A DNA stretch of 64,000 nt from Cantharellus purpuraceus (lineage: Eukaryota; Basidiomycota; Agaricomycetes; Cantharellales; Hydnaceae), in NCBI GenBank assembly GCA_025174535.1, contig JALBUN010000048.1, positions 1,240,001 to 1,304,000 of the forward strand, given 5' to 3'. Below the pieces are notes generated by a model. It was given only the letters and a program-made list of their open reading frames with translations, searched no databases and was not told the DNA's origin. The position numbers and the translations under genes are program-made. Shown in pieces: positions 10,579-24,500 of the stretch (position 1 is its first letter; each line of letters opens with the position of its first letter).

Positions 10579-12586
10579 ATGAGCGAAGGGTCGATCTCTG
10601 TTCTGCTCGAAGCGATCAGTCAGTTTAAACTACACGAATCAGAGAGTGAAGAGAAGCTCTGCCTTGTGCTTGATGAGGTTTCTGGTAGGTTGGCAAGAGA
10701 TGAAGTTTTCAGGTAACCTGATGCTCGGTCTGATGCATCGGATTTTTGATATTCTTATTCCTTCAGACGCACTCTTCCCAGCCTTTCACAATTTAGCTGG
10801 AAATATTTCTTCGATATTTGGAGAGCTGTGAAAACAAGCGTGAAGGAGCAAGTTACCCCTTATGACTTGGCTATTTCACTTGCTCGCTTTACACGGAATC
10901 TGGTCGCAGGCGTCTCAAGTAATCAGACTGAAGTCTAGTGTGTGATCCCCGTCTAATCATGTGCATACGCTTAACCACCTCTCACTAGCGCCATTGAACC
11001 TGAAATCCGGTACACTTTGCATCATCTCACCTCCTTCACTCAACTTGAAGACGAGAGCAGTGAGGAGATACTCACCCCTATATATGTCCTCTTACATTAT
11101 TTCAGTGTATCCTCTTACACGAATGCTCGTACAAACACTTTCAAACATCGTGACTCTGAACGATGGCTTGGGAATGCGACTCTGGGACTTGTATACGCAA
11201 TTATCGGAAGACCAGAGCATCCTCCCGTGAGTATTCAATGCACACCACTCTGTTGAAATTGACACTTGTATAGACGATTACTAGTATCTCCTGACACCCG
11301 CACCGTCAACGCAACTATAGTGCTGATATTAAATTCCATCAACGCAGAAGAGAAAACACTGTATGCCATCGCCTTCAAAAATTCGCTTGGATGCCTAATC
11401 TTCCCTTAGTTCCCGATTGACCTCGCCAAATGGCGTACGCATTATGGTTCGACTGTTGGATCGCACTGAAGAGTGGGTTAGCAACGAATCAGAAATGCGT
11501 GAAGAAGAGGAGGCCTTCACAATATCGTAAAAGTTTCCACTGGCTATGCTAAATGGAGCTCAGAACCAACGTGACATAGATATCGCCTGTTCGAAACGTT
11601 ATTCAAGCAAGACTTGGCCAGACCGCTCTTTCGTACGCTGTCGATGTAAGTATTTGTACTGGAGTGTCGTGTGACTCACTTTCACCATATCTACCGTGAA
11701 ACAGCGAGGATGAGCCGATTACACCTCACCAAACTACATTGCTTAAGCTCGTAGACTCTCACCTTCAACATCCTACCACAACTTCTGGCTTGCTCGACTA
11801 CTCTTTTCTCCCGGAGGCATTTTTGCAGCTATGTTCATACTCGCAACTTTCTATAAGACACACTCTCGGCCTCAAGACGCCCACACCCGAGACACGATCA
11901 CAAGCTGATGATGATCTACCGAATTCTACAGGTACTGGGGGGATCCCCCTCAAAGAACTCGATTTGCGCCTTCCAAAAGTCTCCGTTGCCTTAGTAATTA
12001 TATCACAGTGCCTTACGACTATCCTTCTTCAAATTCAAAACGACGCCGAAAGTTCGAAGTACTCCGGTTATTCTGTAGTGCTTGGTGCTACTCAAGCTTC
12101 AGGGTTTGTAGAAACTCTCATCGGTGAGGTTTCAAATTTGCATGTCTAATTTGAGCCTGACTTGAACTTTGGTAAAAGACACCCTTCGTTTGGTCGATCG
12201 CTTCTTGCCTCGCATCATTTTTGGAAAAGAGGTCACAACTACTGAGGTAACAGTGGCGTCAGAGAGTTCTGAGAATATCAAAGGCTTTTCATACCTCAAA
12301 CGTGACCTGGTTCGTCTGCTGGGGACACTTTGCTATGAACAGCCAGATATACAGAATCAAATCCGTGAATCTGGGGGCATTCAGGTTGTTCTGAGCCTCT
12401 GCGCGATTGATGAACGGAATCCTTGTGAGCAACCGCCTTCATGATTTCTTCTTGTTGCTTAGCCGAGTTGCTGCGACAGATATGCAAGAGCATGCACTGT
12501 TTGCATTGCGCAATATTCTCCATCAGAATCCTGCCAACCAAGCCGTGGTTGAATCTTTACAATCTACTGAAAGATCGCAAGTCTGA
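10579..12586 (+). CDS. ATXN10: ataxin-10 / CTR86 family armadillo-like protein
   Basis: Starts MSEGSISVLLEAISQFKLHE and consists of helical repeats through many short exons. The family's C-terminal ataxin-10 domain is unmistakable: YLKRDLVRLLGTLCYEQPDI, then IRESGGIQVVLSLCAIDERN and, across an intron, a segment reading REHALFALRNILHQNPANQA. The protein ends ESLQSTERSQV at 12586. Family members are cytoplasmic scaffold proteins; human ATXN10 is linked to cytokinesis and cilia, yeast CTR86 is essential but poorly understood. Several internal exons were joined only loosely. Function here is inferred from the family alone. Confidence 0.85.
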
Positions 12587-13036
12587 AATTGCAAAGTTCC
12601 TTCCGCGATTATACTCCTCCTTGTTTCCACCGTCGAGGAATGACTTGACCAGTGATGGCATGCTTTAGCTATCGTGTGAGTCCGATGGTGACAGGATTTT
12701 CGCCATTTCCTCATCCCTAGGCAATTGATTATAGTACTTTTGCTTTTAATATGAAGCTTGTATTGAGCAAGTATTTCCTCACAAGACGCGTCAACCCGAT
12801 ACGGTATAATGAAACGCGTCCACATCACCAAACACTTACAGACACTGATTCCAGCACTTCACCTGCCATACGTTTATGTGCGGTCAAAGCACGTGCAATG
12901 GGTGTCAAGAAATGTCTCCCAGAAACTCATAAATTCAAAGCCTTAACTCCACATACATTTTCTCTCAGATATATCAGTGGCGAGTCGGGGACAACAATAC
13001 TAACGGCATTCAGCCGTCATCCTTGCGGCGTCAGTG
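12587..13036. other. intergenic, between ataxin-10 homologue and REC8
   Basis: About 450 bp. A 141-codon plus-strand frame (12751-13176) crosses it but disagrees with the REC8 frame and looks like chance. Expected to hold the 3' end of the upstream gene and the REC8 promoter. No element recognised. Confidence 0.4.
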
Positions 13037-16000
13037 ATGTTCTTCAGCACGGAGCTTCTTTCGAAGAGGGACAGTGGCTATGGACTGCTGTGGTGCGTAA
13101 ACAGTTATTGTCAGTGACTCATCCTATAAAGTTGACTTTAGGCTTGCTGCGACGCTCGGTTCCAAGTCCAACTTGAAATCGCTACCCCGTCGTTCCGTGC
13201 TCACAGCCAACATTGTTCAGCTTTGCAGTCTTATTTCTGAACCACCAGAACCCCTCGCGCTGCGGCTTTCTAGTAACTTAATGGTCGGCGTTGTTCGGTA
13301 TGTGCACCTGAGCAGTGCTTTGTAGCCAGATCTTATTCAAATTGAGTTCTCACTGCCTTCCTGAATACATCTTCAATCTTCAGTGTCTTTAAAAGTGGGA
13401 GTTATGCCTCTGGTGTTTTCGAAATGGCCTTCTCACATCAACCAGTGAAGCAAGAGATCTTTGAAACAGATGTCGGGAATTGTGTTACCTCGCTAAAAAA
13501 GGCCCTTCAAGATCTTCGTACAATAGATAGAGCATGCTTGGAGATGGCTCAGCCGAACGGTCTTCGGTGCGCATTATAGTCCAATCTTAGTATATCGGAA
13601 AGCGCTTTGGCAGGAGCTTTTCGGGCTCTGCAAAACATTATTTATGCATTGAATTGACCTCATAATCACGTCAGGGAAGATGTGCTCAATCTAGTTGTGG
13701 ATCCTGCGATGGCGATGGCAGCTGAGTTTGACGGGATAATTGATGCAAGTGCCTGTTTGTATTGCCATGCTGTCGTCTACTAAAAGTTCCATTATTTATC
13801 TCAGGACTGGGATATGATTTTTCGTAGAATTGGAGAAGGTGGGAGATATATATACACTTCCCAATTGATTATGCCTTGAACGGACCTATGGCTTCACAGA
13901 ACAGGTGCTTGGAGACGACGAGGAGTTTGAGTCATTTCTCTCTGCTAGACCTGGAGACCCTTCGCCTCAATCGCGCCATCAACCAAACAAGAAATTACAC
14001 CAGCTCGACGAATCTCATGACCATTTATTCTCAAACTCATTCTTGAACTCTCTTTCGGGAGACATTGTTGATGCATCATCGTCAGCACATATGAACGGCG
14101 TGTTGTTTGATCTCGACTTTGGTGATCCTGATGTTGGCTTCGGTGAAGAAATGGAGAGGGATTTGGAGGAAGCATGGAACATGAAGGCGAATAGCCAGGA
14201 CGCGCCTCCCCCAGCGGCGGGGAACTTTGACTTTGAAAGGTCATCTTGTTTCATCATCAAATCTACCTTCGTTCTAGTGTTAATAGATACTACAGCATCC
14301 CCATGGACGTGAACGGCGGTTTTGGAGATATAGGTGACGGAGGCATGGATTTTCTCGACGATCCATTCGGCCCTGGAATAGAACCTGGTCCTGGGATCGA
14401 GAATGAAGTTGATATTGCTGAGAATAGTAAGGTGAGTGTCGCTTTCGAAGGCTTACCATCGTAGTCATCTAATCACATGGGATATTGTTTCACTAGGCGG
14501 TTGATCCCACTTGGCTCAGCGAGAAACGTGCGTACGACAGGAAGTGTATCAGAGCGTCTTATTGATACTGTGAAACCGACACGACAGATACTCCGCCATC
14601 ACACGATCAACTTCCGTCTCGTTCAATTCTTTTTCACCGGGCTGTGGATGACGAGAATGAAAATCAAATCGGTTCTAACGGTCCAGAGCTCTCTCAAAAC
14701 GAGGAACAAGTACAGAAGCCGAGAAAAAGACCAAGGAAGCGAGTTATGCTCTTGGATCCCAAGACAGAGCTTCCGGACGATATTTTAAAGGTGGGGTTTC
14801 ATGGTCGTGGGTTGTGCACTTAGCCATTGTTCCTTTAGTTCCACAAGAATAACTATCTGAAAGAGATGAAAAGGCTGCGACGTGAAGCCCAGGACAAGAA
14901 AGAGCAGAAGGAAGGGAGGCGTCGCATTGAAGAGGCGATATTGGCACCTCCCAACTACTGTAAGATTCTTCGCCCCTTGCATTCTCTAACTGCTAAATTC
15001 CGCAAGTTGTTGCGCCTGAGCTCGTTGAGCTGTGGGACCAATGGGTTACGTATCCCGTCAAAACTCGTGAGGCTGCATGGCGAAAGGAACTGGACGAGCG
15101 TAGGTCATCTTATCTACGCCTAACTAATTTTCTGATGCGCATACATGAAGTTGAACTTCCTGTGAAAAAACGCCGAGTCCATGAGAAAGTGCCCTCTGCA
15201 CGCGTGGAGGAGCATATGGTGGAACTAGATTCGAGACCAGCGCGAGATAGAAACGGTTTCGATTTCGGGATACATATGGAAGTGGACAACATAGGTGGCG
15301 GAGATTTCGATGGTAACTATGGTGGAATGGGTGTGTCATTGCTACATACGTTCACTTCAAATATACCCTCATCACTGTTGAGTAGAAGCTTTTGACGCAC
15401 CAATTCAACTTGATTTACAGTCTGGAAGTCGACGTTCTTCTGACGTGAGCGCTACACTTTCGATACTATATAATGAGGCGTTTGATCTACGAACAGGAAC
15501 CCGGCCAACCTCGTCGCCCTTCCTCACATCCCCCCTCTCTCCCAGGAAGTAGTTTTCTCGGTCGGGGTGCCTTTGATGCCTCTCAAGGCGAACCACTTTC
15601 AAACAGTATTTTTCCGTGGGATAATGCAGGTCCCTCTCCTTCTAACGTTGCCTTTCCCGATTCGGCAAGTCTGCCAGCGGGAAGTGGGAGTGGAAGCGAT
15701 TTTGGACCAAGTTTCGACAGCGGGACTGTACGTTTTCGAAGAAGCTCCAGAGGTAACAGCGGTAGGGACAGCCCTGCCATATTCCTACATAGCGAGGCCG
15801 AAGCGGGAGACGCAGAGATGGTAAACGATGTCGGTCTTGAAACGCGAGGTGGGTTATTTTGTCAGAATTCTTCCACCTCTTGTAGTCATGTTTCCCCCCC
15901 GGACCAGGGGCGAGTGTTGATTTGAACCCTGGAGAGACTCAGGAATCAGAAGGCATCATAACCCTAGAGAAAAACTCATTCAATTTCTTAGGGTGAACAC

Positions 16001-16290
16001 TCTACACACAGTAGATGGAAAGGACACTGACACGCCAACGACGGCTGCAGATATGCGAAAATGCATATGGCTTCAGACTCAGGGCCGTTATTTTTTTCTG
16101 ACATTGCACCAATTGAAAGCAGCTCGACTCGTATTGCGGCGGAAGCGTTCTATCATTGTCTCGGTCCGCCCTTCTCTGCCCATGTTTGTGTGCTATAACC
16201 TAAATGTCTTCTGAAGCTCTGGCCACGAAAGACTTGATTCGCCTTGAACAGAGCGAACCATATGGTCCCATCAAAATTGTGATGAAATGA
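13037..16290 (+). CDS. REC8: meiotic cohesin kleisin REC8
   Basis: Alpha-kleisin that closes the SMC ring during meiosis. The N-terminal Rad21/Rec8 domain begins MFFSTELLSKRDSGYGLLW and, after a 49-nt intron, continues LAATLGSKSNLKSLPRRSVL, TANIVQLCSLI and LALRLSSNLMVGVVR. The middle is acidic and Ser-rich (GDDEEFESFLSARPGD; DFGDPDVGFGEEMERDLEEA), with basic KKRR patches, as expected of a separase-cleaved linker. The C-terminal winged helix is complete: IAAEAFYHCL, an intron, then ALATKDLIRLEQSEPYGPIK, ending VMK. About a dozen introns. RAD21 is the alternative, but the FGLLWLAATLGS-type N-terminus fits REC8. Expression is expected in meiotic basidia. Confidence 0.88.
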
Positions 16291-17122
16291 CTTGCTTTAC
16301 TATTGCGGCTTAGATTATTGTGCAGCCAACGTTTAATGTTCCATGAAATTGTCCCTATGAAGCTATTTTCTTGTCCCGTATCCACTTTCTGTTCTCTATG
16401 CCCTAGACCGCTGTCGATACCCATGAACAATTAGTGTTAGACATAATATCTAAATTCACCTGCCCTGGTGCTAATTGCTATGATGCTATAGGCACAGCGT
16501 GTTCTTCAATTGTCTATTCAAGTTGCGCCGAAAGCACTGTCTGTTTGACTCCTATCACTAATTCATGACACCCTGTGAATATATATGTTACATTAGCGCT
16601 GACTCCAATCCAATAGATGAAAATGGAGAACAAGGGGGGGACCAGGTGTGGGCAGAAAGCTGCACAGCCTGCTCGAGAGCACTATATGTACTAGATCGAT
16701 GTCTCTGGAGGCACTGTGGAATAGTAATGCGTTACTACATTCCCTTTCCAGCCGTAAGCGATCTATGGTATCTCTTTAAAACGGGAGACCATATCAAGCA
16801 GCTTAGTTTGTAACTGTGAGCATATCACAAATTAATATTCCATCGTCGTGAATAGAGTGAATGTGTGAAGCGAGGCTACTGTGATTAGAGATTAGTCGCA
16901 TGAGGTTTACCAGTCGCTCCATATTATTGATGGGGTCGATCTCCTTGATAACTGGAGCAGGTTCAACGATGTACTCATTCGTAATACTTTAAGTATTCCA
17001 TATTTTGTCTTGGAGTGCGCCAAATACTCGGTTATCGGGTGTTGCCGGGAGCTTTACAGTCACAAAGGTACCAAAAGCCGCGTGCACTACATTTGCTACC
17101 GACCAATATCTCGACAACCGCG
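16291..17122. other. intergenic, about 830 bp, upstream of eL30
   Basis: No gene seen. An open frame at 16565-16813 is short and Cys/aromatic-rich without recognisable pattern. AT-rich, with scattered short inverted stretches. Contains the promoter of the ribosomal protein gene that follows. Confidence 0.4.
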
Positions 17123-17652
17123 ATGGCCCCCAGCAAGAAATCCAAGTCGACAAAATCTAGCGAATCCATCGCTTCTCGTCTCGCGCTCGTCGTAAAGTCG
17201 GGCAAATATACACTCGGATACAAGTCCGCGTTAAAACAAATGCGCAGTGGCAAAGGTGAGCAGCCTTCTTCCGAACTCTATCTCCGGGGACTGGAGCATG
17301 AGGCTGAGAAGGTCCCTTGTGCTGACGATGCTATGTTTGTTTTCCCTGCTGTGTGCTCTTTACCCATTGTCTCGGTGGTCACATAGCCAAGCTGGTCCTT
17401 ATTGCGGGTAACTGCCCACCACTACGCAAGTCAGAGATCGAATACTACGCAATGCTGTCGAAGACCTCCGTCCACCACTTTGCGGGTTCCAATGTTGCGC
17501 TAGGTACAGCAGCTGGAAAACTTTTCCGAGTGGGGTTCGTAAACCAACATAGTGCTTTCCTGCACATTGTAACGATCGTTTACAGTGTTATGACGGTTTC
17601 CGACCAGGGTGACAGTGACCTTCTCACCATCGCGGAAGGTAACGCTGCATAA
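17123..17652 (+). CDS. RPL30: 60S ribosomal protein eL30
   Basis: Large-subunit protein. Starts [20 protein letters not shown] and continues [21 protein letters not shown] 131-nt intron (17256-17386) leads to [20 protein letters not shown], then [21 protein letters not shown] 51-nt intron (17535-17585) leads to [20 protein letters not shown]. About 115 residues, nearly identical to the family. In yeast, L30 binds its own pre-mRNA near the first 5' splice site to block splicing; whether that occurs here cannot be seen. I looked for C/D-box snoRNA motifs in the long first intron and found none convincing. Confidence 0.97.
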
Positions 17653-17861
17653 AAGGTCATTCTTGATCATATATATTGCTTTGTATGGACACACTATACG
17701 ATGATCAAGGCGCATGTCGCATTATGTCTTATGCTAACATGTTTTCACGATCATAACTTGCATCTCAGAGTCATGATATCAAGTGGTGGTCATCACTCAG
17801 ATTTATTCACGAATATACCGAGAGCCTGAGTTGGGATGAAAGATCGTTATTCCTGAGTTAT

Positions 17862-20056
17862 CTAGCGTACACCACCCAAAGCTTTTAGCCTTGATTCAGC
17901 AGCTCGTGCCCTTCGTTCTCTCTCAACCTTTGCCCGCATTTCCGTGCTCAAACCAGCAACAGCGTCTTGTTCTCCAGAACTACCTCCTAGCCTTCTGGGT
18001 CCTTCTGTTGTATCCTTGGCTTTTACGAGTCGAGTTGGAGCCAGCTCAACAGCTGGCGCTGGTGTAGCTTCTTCTTGCTTTGCTTGACGTTCACGAATCT
18101 TCTCCTTGAGTCCCTTCCTCCGGTTCTTCTTGCGTTCCTCACGTTCCTCCTCCATTTCCTGGCTTAATATGCTCGGGACGCGTCCGGCGCCAAGCCAATC
18201 CCACCAATCAGGATGTGCAGCTGCACATCTCCGAAAAACGTTTCTGACCTCTCGACTTCTAGCCAGATCATATGCTACACGTGTCGAGGTTCCTGACATG
18301 GGCCGTGGTGCATCTGACGTGTCGGAATCTATAGCATCAGCATCTTGTTCTTCATTTGCGACCGCCATGGTTGGGTTTGCGTGAAAATCTTCCAGCAGAA
18401 TTTGTGTCATTTGTTCCTGCCCAGCCCGGGCTGATAGATGGAGAAGAGTTGCTTCGTGCTCGGGCACACGCATATCAATACCACCGAGCATGGCTCCTTC
18501 GCGCTCCCATAGAGCCTTGAAAGGTTCGATGCGACCCTTGGTCACCATCTCCACCAGGCGATTCCATTTCTCACGTTGAGCCTCTTCCTCTTTGGAGAGT
18601 CGGGGAACGACAGGCTTCGGCGCAGTAACGGGTGTAGGCGTGCGAACAGGTGCAGGTGTAGGTTTTCGAAGAGAAGCAAGGTAGGCTTCATCCTGTGCGC
18701 GGAGTGCATCCTCAGTCAGGTGTGAGGACTTGACACGTGTGAGTTCATTCAGGCAGCGTGTGAGTTCAGATTGAGTCTGGTACATGCAGGTCGATCTCTA
18801 GTAACTGGTATAGCTCTCGAGAGTCACTCACTGGTCTGCGGGTTGGGAAGGGGAAGTTCCGCAACCTCTCATCACCTAGGACTTGTCAATTAGATGGTGG
18901 TTAGCAGGCACTGAAAGGCAAACCTTACCCTTGCTGAACACGGCATCATCATAATCATAAAATATACGCTTGTTAGACACGCTAGCACGGATCCAGATGA
19001 TTTCGCTCGATGCAACATCATCCGCCCAGTCAGCCATCAGGTTACGAATGTCCTACGTTAGGATGTGAGGCAAGGGTGCAAAATTGCAAGTATCGTAGGA
19101 TCTCACATCGCGCAGTGCCTGTTCTCCGTATCGACGTAGCTGGGCCCCTGCACTCTTTGCAGGACCTTTGGCATTGTCGTTCACGGACTGCGAGCCTCCT
19201 TGTTTCCTCCGCGCTGTACCGGATTATAAGAATATATTTGTTGTAGACGAAAACAAACTCACTGACTTGTATAACGATGAAAGGTCTTATGCCTAATCAC
19301 CTCCACCTCTGGCTTAGATTTCGACTTCTTCTTCTTCCCTCTGGACAACTCTTCCTCGGCATCTGTTTCTGACCTTCGCACTTGTGCCACGAGCCCAGCA
19401 AAGTGACCCCCTGCGACCATGAACATGGTCCATCGACGACCATTAGGGCCGCCACGTTGCATGTCTTTAAGAACGGACGGATAAGATGCTTGCGGTAGTT
19501 TGGGTGGGAACAGTGCATTGTAGATGCCGATTTGGGTAGACGGTGGGGAATGAAACCAAGTCAGTGCAGTTCGAGGAAGATTTGGAATTGTAGACGTAGG
19601 GGATTCCGCAGTGGGATTACGTGACTTGGAAAGAAGAGCACGAACAGCGTCAGGAGAGGAATCATCGGTCTCGTCGTCGTCGCCGTCGTCATCATCAGAA
19701 GCTGAGCCAGAGAGTGAGTCCTCCAGGCCTGCAAGATTGATTGAGTGTAAGTCATACACGTGGCAGGTTATCTCACCTTCAATCAGAGACGCAAATTTTG
19801 CCTCAGTGACTACGTCTGCACCACCCAGACGAAGTTTCACATTGTATCGATGCCAATCAGAGCGAAAGTGGACCCGTTGATCATCCACGTCTGCGAAGGA
19901 CGCCCCCAAGCATATATTGCACGATTTTGAGCCTGTGGTTGGTGCCGATGGTCTTGATATAGGAGGAGAAGGGACGCGTGGCGCTGGTTCGACAAGCGTG
20001 CGAGGTATGAGGCAGTTCAAGAGGTCAGGCGGCAGTGAAAAGACGTAGAACGACAT
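17862..20056 (-). CDS. VMS1: VMS1/ANKZF1 peptidyl-tRNA hydrolase of ribosome quality control
   Basis: Releases stalled nascent chains from 60S-bound tRNA and works with CDC48. Begins MSFYVFSLPPDLLNCLIPRT. A C2H2 zinc finger (CNICLGASFADVDDQRVHFR, with SDWHRYN) is followed by an acidic linker, then the VLRF1 catalytic domain (MFMVAGGHFAGLVAQV; KTFHRYT joined by an intron to RRKQGGSQSVNDNAKGPAKS). The GSQ motif with its catalytic Gln is intact. Then come AGAQLRRYGEQALRD, an ankyrin-like stretch (HEATLLHLSARAGQEQMTQI), and a C-terminal charged VIM-type helix rich in Arg/Glu. Several introns between 18785 and 19260. The 3' end is 209 bp from the end of eL30 (convergent). Confidence 0.92.
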
Positions 20057-20196
20057 GGACGAAAATTGCTGTAGAGTCCAGCACAATCCGCCAGCAATCA
20101 ACAATGTTTATAGTAAGCTGAACGAGTCAGATTGTGATCTAATCTCATGGAGATGATCGTGAGTCAAGCAGTGACAAACAACCCCGTCATCAAACA
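20057..20196. promoter_or_regulatory. 140-bp shared divergent promoter, VMS1 / phosphomannomutase
   Basis: Head-to-head spacing of 140 bp between the two start codons, carrying both core promoters. No binding site recognised. Confidence 0.45.
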
Positions 20197-21256
20197 ATGG
20201 CCGCGACAACCTTCTCTGACCGGCCTATTAAGAAATTATGTCTGTTCGATGTGGACGGCACGTTGAGTCTAGCACGTAGAGTGCGTTGGCTCTAAATCTC
20301 TTGGAAAGCTTTCCCGCTCATTAAACTCAAGAGTGCGACTCCAGAGATGCTGAAACTCTTGCGTGAGTTGCGCAAAAAGGTTGCCATAGGGTTTGTGAGT
20401 GGTTCAGACACCGCAAAGATCAACGAACAACTAGGAGTGATGGGTTCCAGTCGTAGGTACTTCCCAGTTGTCCAAATCATCTACTGACACATGTTAGCTA
20501 TTGACACTTTCGACTATGCATTTTACGAGAATGGTCTCACAGCTTATAGGATTGGAAAACAGCTGCCGTCCCAGTCCTTTATCAAGCATCTTGGAGAGGA
20601 CAAATACAAGGAGCTTGTCAAGTTCTTGTTGCACTACCTTGCGGATATGGACATCCCCATCAAGAGGTGACATATGTTCTAACTGTCATGTGTCTCTCTA
20701 ATCCGGATTAGGGGGACGTTCGTCGAGTTCCGCAATGGAATGGTCAATGTTAGCCCAATTGGTCGCAACGCGAGGCATGCATCGAAACCTTCGTTCGTTG
20801 TTCATTAGTTTTAACGTTCATGCAGCACCCAGGAGAGACATGATTTCGAAGCTTATGACAAGGTGTTTAAGTACCATGCATATAAATACTATAATTCTAA
20901 CGCATCACAAGGAGCATCAAGTGCGCGCTGCCTTTTTGCGCGTTTTACAGGAGAAGTTCGCATCATATGATTTAACGTACTCAATCGGAGGTCAAATATC
21001 CTTCGATATTTTCCCTCGCGGTTGGGATAAAACATATGCATTGAACCACGTGCAAAACGAGGGCTTTGAAGAGATTCACTTTTTTGGCGACAAAACGTAC
21101 AAGGTTTGTGTTCCCGCACGTTTTCGTTCATTGTCTCAGGTCTAGTTGTATTAGGGAGGCAACGACCACGAGATCTTCGAGGACCCTCGTACCATTGGAC
21201 ACACAGTCGCGAATCCTGACGACACTGCCCGCATCCTCAAAGAGATGTTTTTCTGA
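20197..21256 (+). CDS. SEC53: phosphomannomutase
   Basis: Converts mannose-6-phosphate to mannose-1-phosphate for GDP-mannose, feeding N-glycosylation, GPI anchors and cell-wall mannan; cytosolic. HAD-type motif [10 protein letters not shown] near the start gives the two catalytic Asp residues. Then [36 protein letters not shown], the substrate-binding region [14 protein letters not shown], and the cap/Mg end [14 protein letters not shown] and [20 protein letters not shown]. Ends KEMFF at 21256. About 250 residues in six or so exons, the normal family length. Identification is secure. Confidence 0.96.
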
Positions 21257-21540
21257 TTTGACTCAGGTGCTCGCTGGATAGAATCTAGAGCTTGGTGTAA
21301 TGTGTTTTGCATGGGGACATTCTATGAGTATTGATGTACATAGAGTTAGTTACATAGTCGAACCTGTCGGACTTGACACGTCTCACTCGCTGACTCATCA
21401 CATAACTTCACGCGTTCTACCACGAGACGCGTCACAATCTCGCGACATTGAGCCTTATGCCTTCTCCTGGATCCAAAGAAAACGTCCCTTTCACAAGGCA
21501 AGCCTTTCTGTATGATATCCTCTTGTTCCAAATTCTTATT

Positions 21541-24500
21541 ATGGTGACTGTCAGCCCCCAACCTGACGATGGCCCAGCTGCAAAGAAGCGCAAACTTGGT
21601 CCTGCTAACGTTGGTGTGACCCCGCAATCCTCGTTCGCCGATGTTTTAGAGAAGTTAAAAGATGATCATGTTGGTGGAAATGGTGAGCCCATAACTATGC
21701 GGTTAACAAGCCGCCTTCAACCTGTCCGCAGACTCCGAGGGTGGCGCGGATGCATGGGCGCGTCCTCCGCTTGCTGAACTCAATCCAATGAAACATAAAA
21801 TTAGTAAGTTGAGAGTCCATTCTTATAAAGAAAGAAGATTCTCACCGGGATGAACATAGTTTTTCAGCAAATTGATGTAGAGGACGACCAAGGGGAAAAC
21901 AGTAATAACACGTCAATTCGTATTTTTGGAGTTACAAAGGTATCTTTCAGCCTTATGGAGTGTTCAATCTACCGGAATTATCTCCCACCCTATAGGAGGG
22001 CCACAGTGTTCTAGCACATGTTATGAACTTCCGGCCGTACTTTTACGTTCCTGCCCCTCGGGGCTTTCTTGAGAACGACATACAACCTTTCAAGGATGCT
22101 CTCAATGTAAGTGGTCCGTTTAATAAGGTTCTCTCTCTGGAAAATAATGTAGTCTCATGGCATCGTTTCAGAGTTCTTTCCAGTCTCCCATCATCACCAG
22201 CACAGAATTGGTTATGAAGCGCTCTTTGATGAATTACCGGGGTGACACCAGTGTACCCTTCATCAAAATTACAGTGCAGAATCAACGTAATCTTCCGAAA
22301 GCTCGAGATGAGTATTTTATCCCAGATTTTGTGGTACTGCTAGGAGACTTATCTTGCATGATGTCCACGTGTCTTTGAGAGGGAGACTTTTAACTTTCGC
22401 GATCTTCATTTTGGGTCGGCTACATATGAGAGCAACATTCCCCACACTCTACGATTCATGATTGACACAAAGGTGAGCTGAGTAAAATGCCGCTGCAGTT
22501 TTTCTTAACCACTGATTATATCATTAGCTTGTTGGTATGAATTGGATTGAAATCCCTGCAGGTGCATATACAATACGTCAGAACAAGACGTCCTACTGCC
22601 AACTGGAGTTCAGCGTAAAGTGAGTGTCTCTCCTACGTATGGTTACTGGGCACTAAAAGCAAATGCACGTAGCTGGAATGCATTTATCTCTCATGCGCCC
22701 GAAGGGGAGTGGTCCACACTCGCACCGCTCCGGATCCTCAGCTTCGACATTGAGTGTGCAGGCCGCAAAGGCATCTTTCCTGAGGCGGAGGTCGACCCAG
22801 TAATCCAAATTGCAAACATGGTAACACGACAAGGTGAGCAGAACCGCATTCCACTCTGGGAAATATTCGTCAGTCGACTGTGTCTTGCTTGATTTAGGTG
22901 ACAGCAAGCCATTTATTCGAAACGTTTTCACCCTTAATACGTGCGCCCACATTGTGGGGTCGCAAGTGTTACCGTTTGATAACGAACTCAAAATGTTGAT
23001 GGCATGGCGTGCATTTGTACAAACAGTCGATCCAGACATCGTCATTGGCTACAATATTGCAAACTTCGACCTACCGTACTTATTAGATCGCGCGAAAGTC
23101 CTGAAAGGCAACGAGTTTCCTTTCTTCGGCAGGCTCAAAGGTATATCTCATCTCATCAATACATTCATAGCAAATGTTGATTTGGTCCCTTGCAGGTTCG
23201 AGGACCCAAGTGAAGCTTACACACTTCTCGTCCAAAGCGTTTGGTCAACGAGATTCCAAGGAGACTACTCTAGATGGACGTCTGCAACTCGACTTGTTGC
23301 AGTTTATGCAACGGGAGCACAAGTTGCGTAGCTACACACTCAATTCGGTGTGCGCGCAGTTCTTAGGAGAGCAGAAAGAGGATGTACATCATTCTGTCAT
23401 CACAGAACTACAGAATGGCACACCCGAGTCGAGACGTCGTTTGGCTGTTTATTGTCTGAAGGTCTCCAACTTCACTTATTATGCTCCACAGATTTTGACT
23501 TTGTTGATTGCAGGATGCCTACCTTCCACAACGTCTAATGGATAAACTCATGTGCTTGATCAACTATACGGAAATGGCGCGTGTGACCGGCGTACCCTTC
23601 AACTATCTCTTGTCACGCGGGCAGTCCATCAAAGTGCTTTCGCAATTGTATCGTAGGGCCAACGAGGACAGCTACGTCATTCCCGCCTTAAAGGGTGAAG
23701 GTGTGGCTTTCCTCTCTTTCATCATGGTTGCATTTGTTCACAGGAAGTTCAATCAGGGACGGATGAGCAGTACGAAGGCGCAACCGTTATAGAGCCTCTG
23801 AAGGGGTACTATAATGTCCCGATCGCGACGCTCGATTTCAGCTCCTTGTATCCTTCAATCATGATGGCGCACAACTTGTGCTACACAACCCTATTGGACT
23901 CAGACACGATCAAACGATTGGAACTCGTTAAGGATGTTGATTACGTAGTGACACCAAACAATGGTATTTTTGTTCTTTCAGGGACTTTATCAGACTAATA
24001 TAAGATTCGAAGACTGTTTCGCGACTGTACAAAGGCGGAAGGGCTTGTTGCCCACTATCCTTGAAGATCTTCTCTCTGCTAGAAAGCGCGCAAAGGCAGA
24101 TCTCAAAAAGGAGACGGACCCTTTCAAGCGTGCGGTCTTAGATGGGCGGCAACTTGCTCTCAAAGTGAGTCTTGTATATGCAGAGTGATGACATTACTTA
24201 TTTGTTTACAGATCAGTGCCAACTCTGTTTACGGGTTCACTGGAGCTACCATAGGGAAGCTTCCCTGTTTGCAGATATCATCAAGCGTGACTGCGTACGG
24301 TCGTCAGATGATTGAGAAGACAAAACAGGTATGATTTCAATGTTGCTTACGCCATTCTATAGTCTAGGGATAACATGGACCAATTACAGGAGGTGGAATC
24401 ACATTACTCTGTAGTAAACTCATATAAGTACGATGCCAAGGTCATCTACGGTGATACGGACTCGGTCATGGTCAGGTTTGGTACAGACAATTTAGAAGAG

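Noticed and set aside
12751..13176. 141-codon plus ORF overlapping the REC8 start
   Set aside because: REC8 begins at 13037 in another frame with a conserved N-terminus; the longer ORF has no family signature.
17256..17386. snoRNA inside the long eL30 intron
   Set aside because: No exact C box (RUGAUGA) with a matching D box was seen; TGACGAT is not a good C box.
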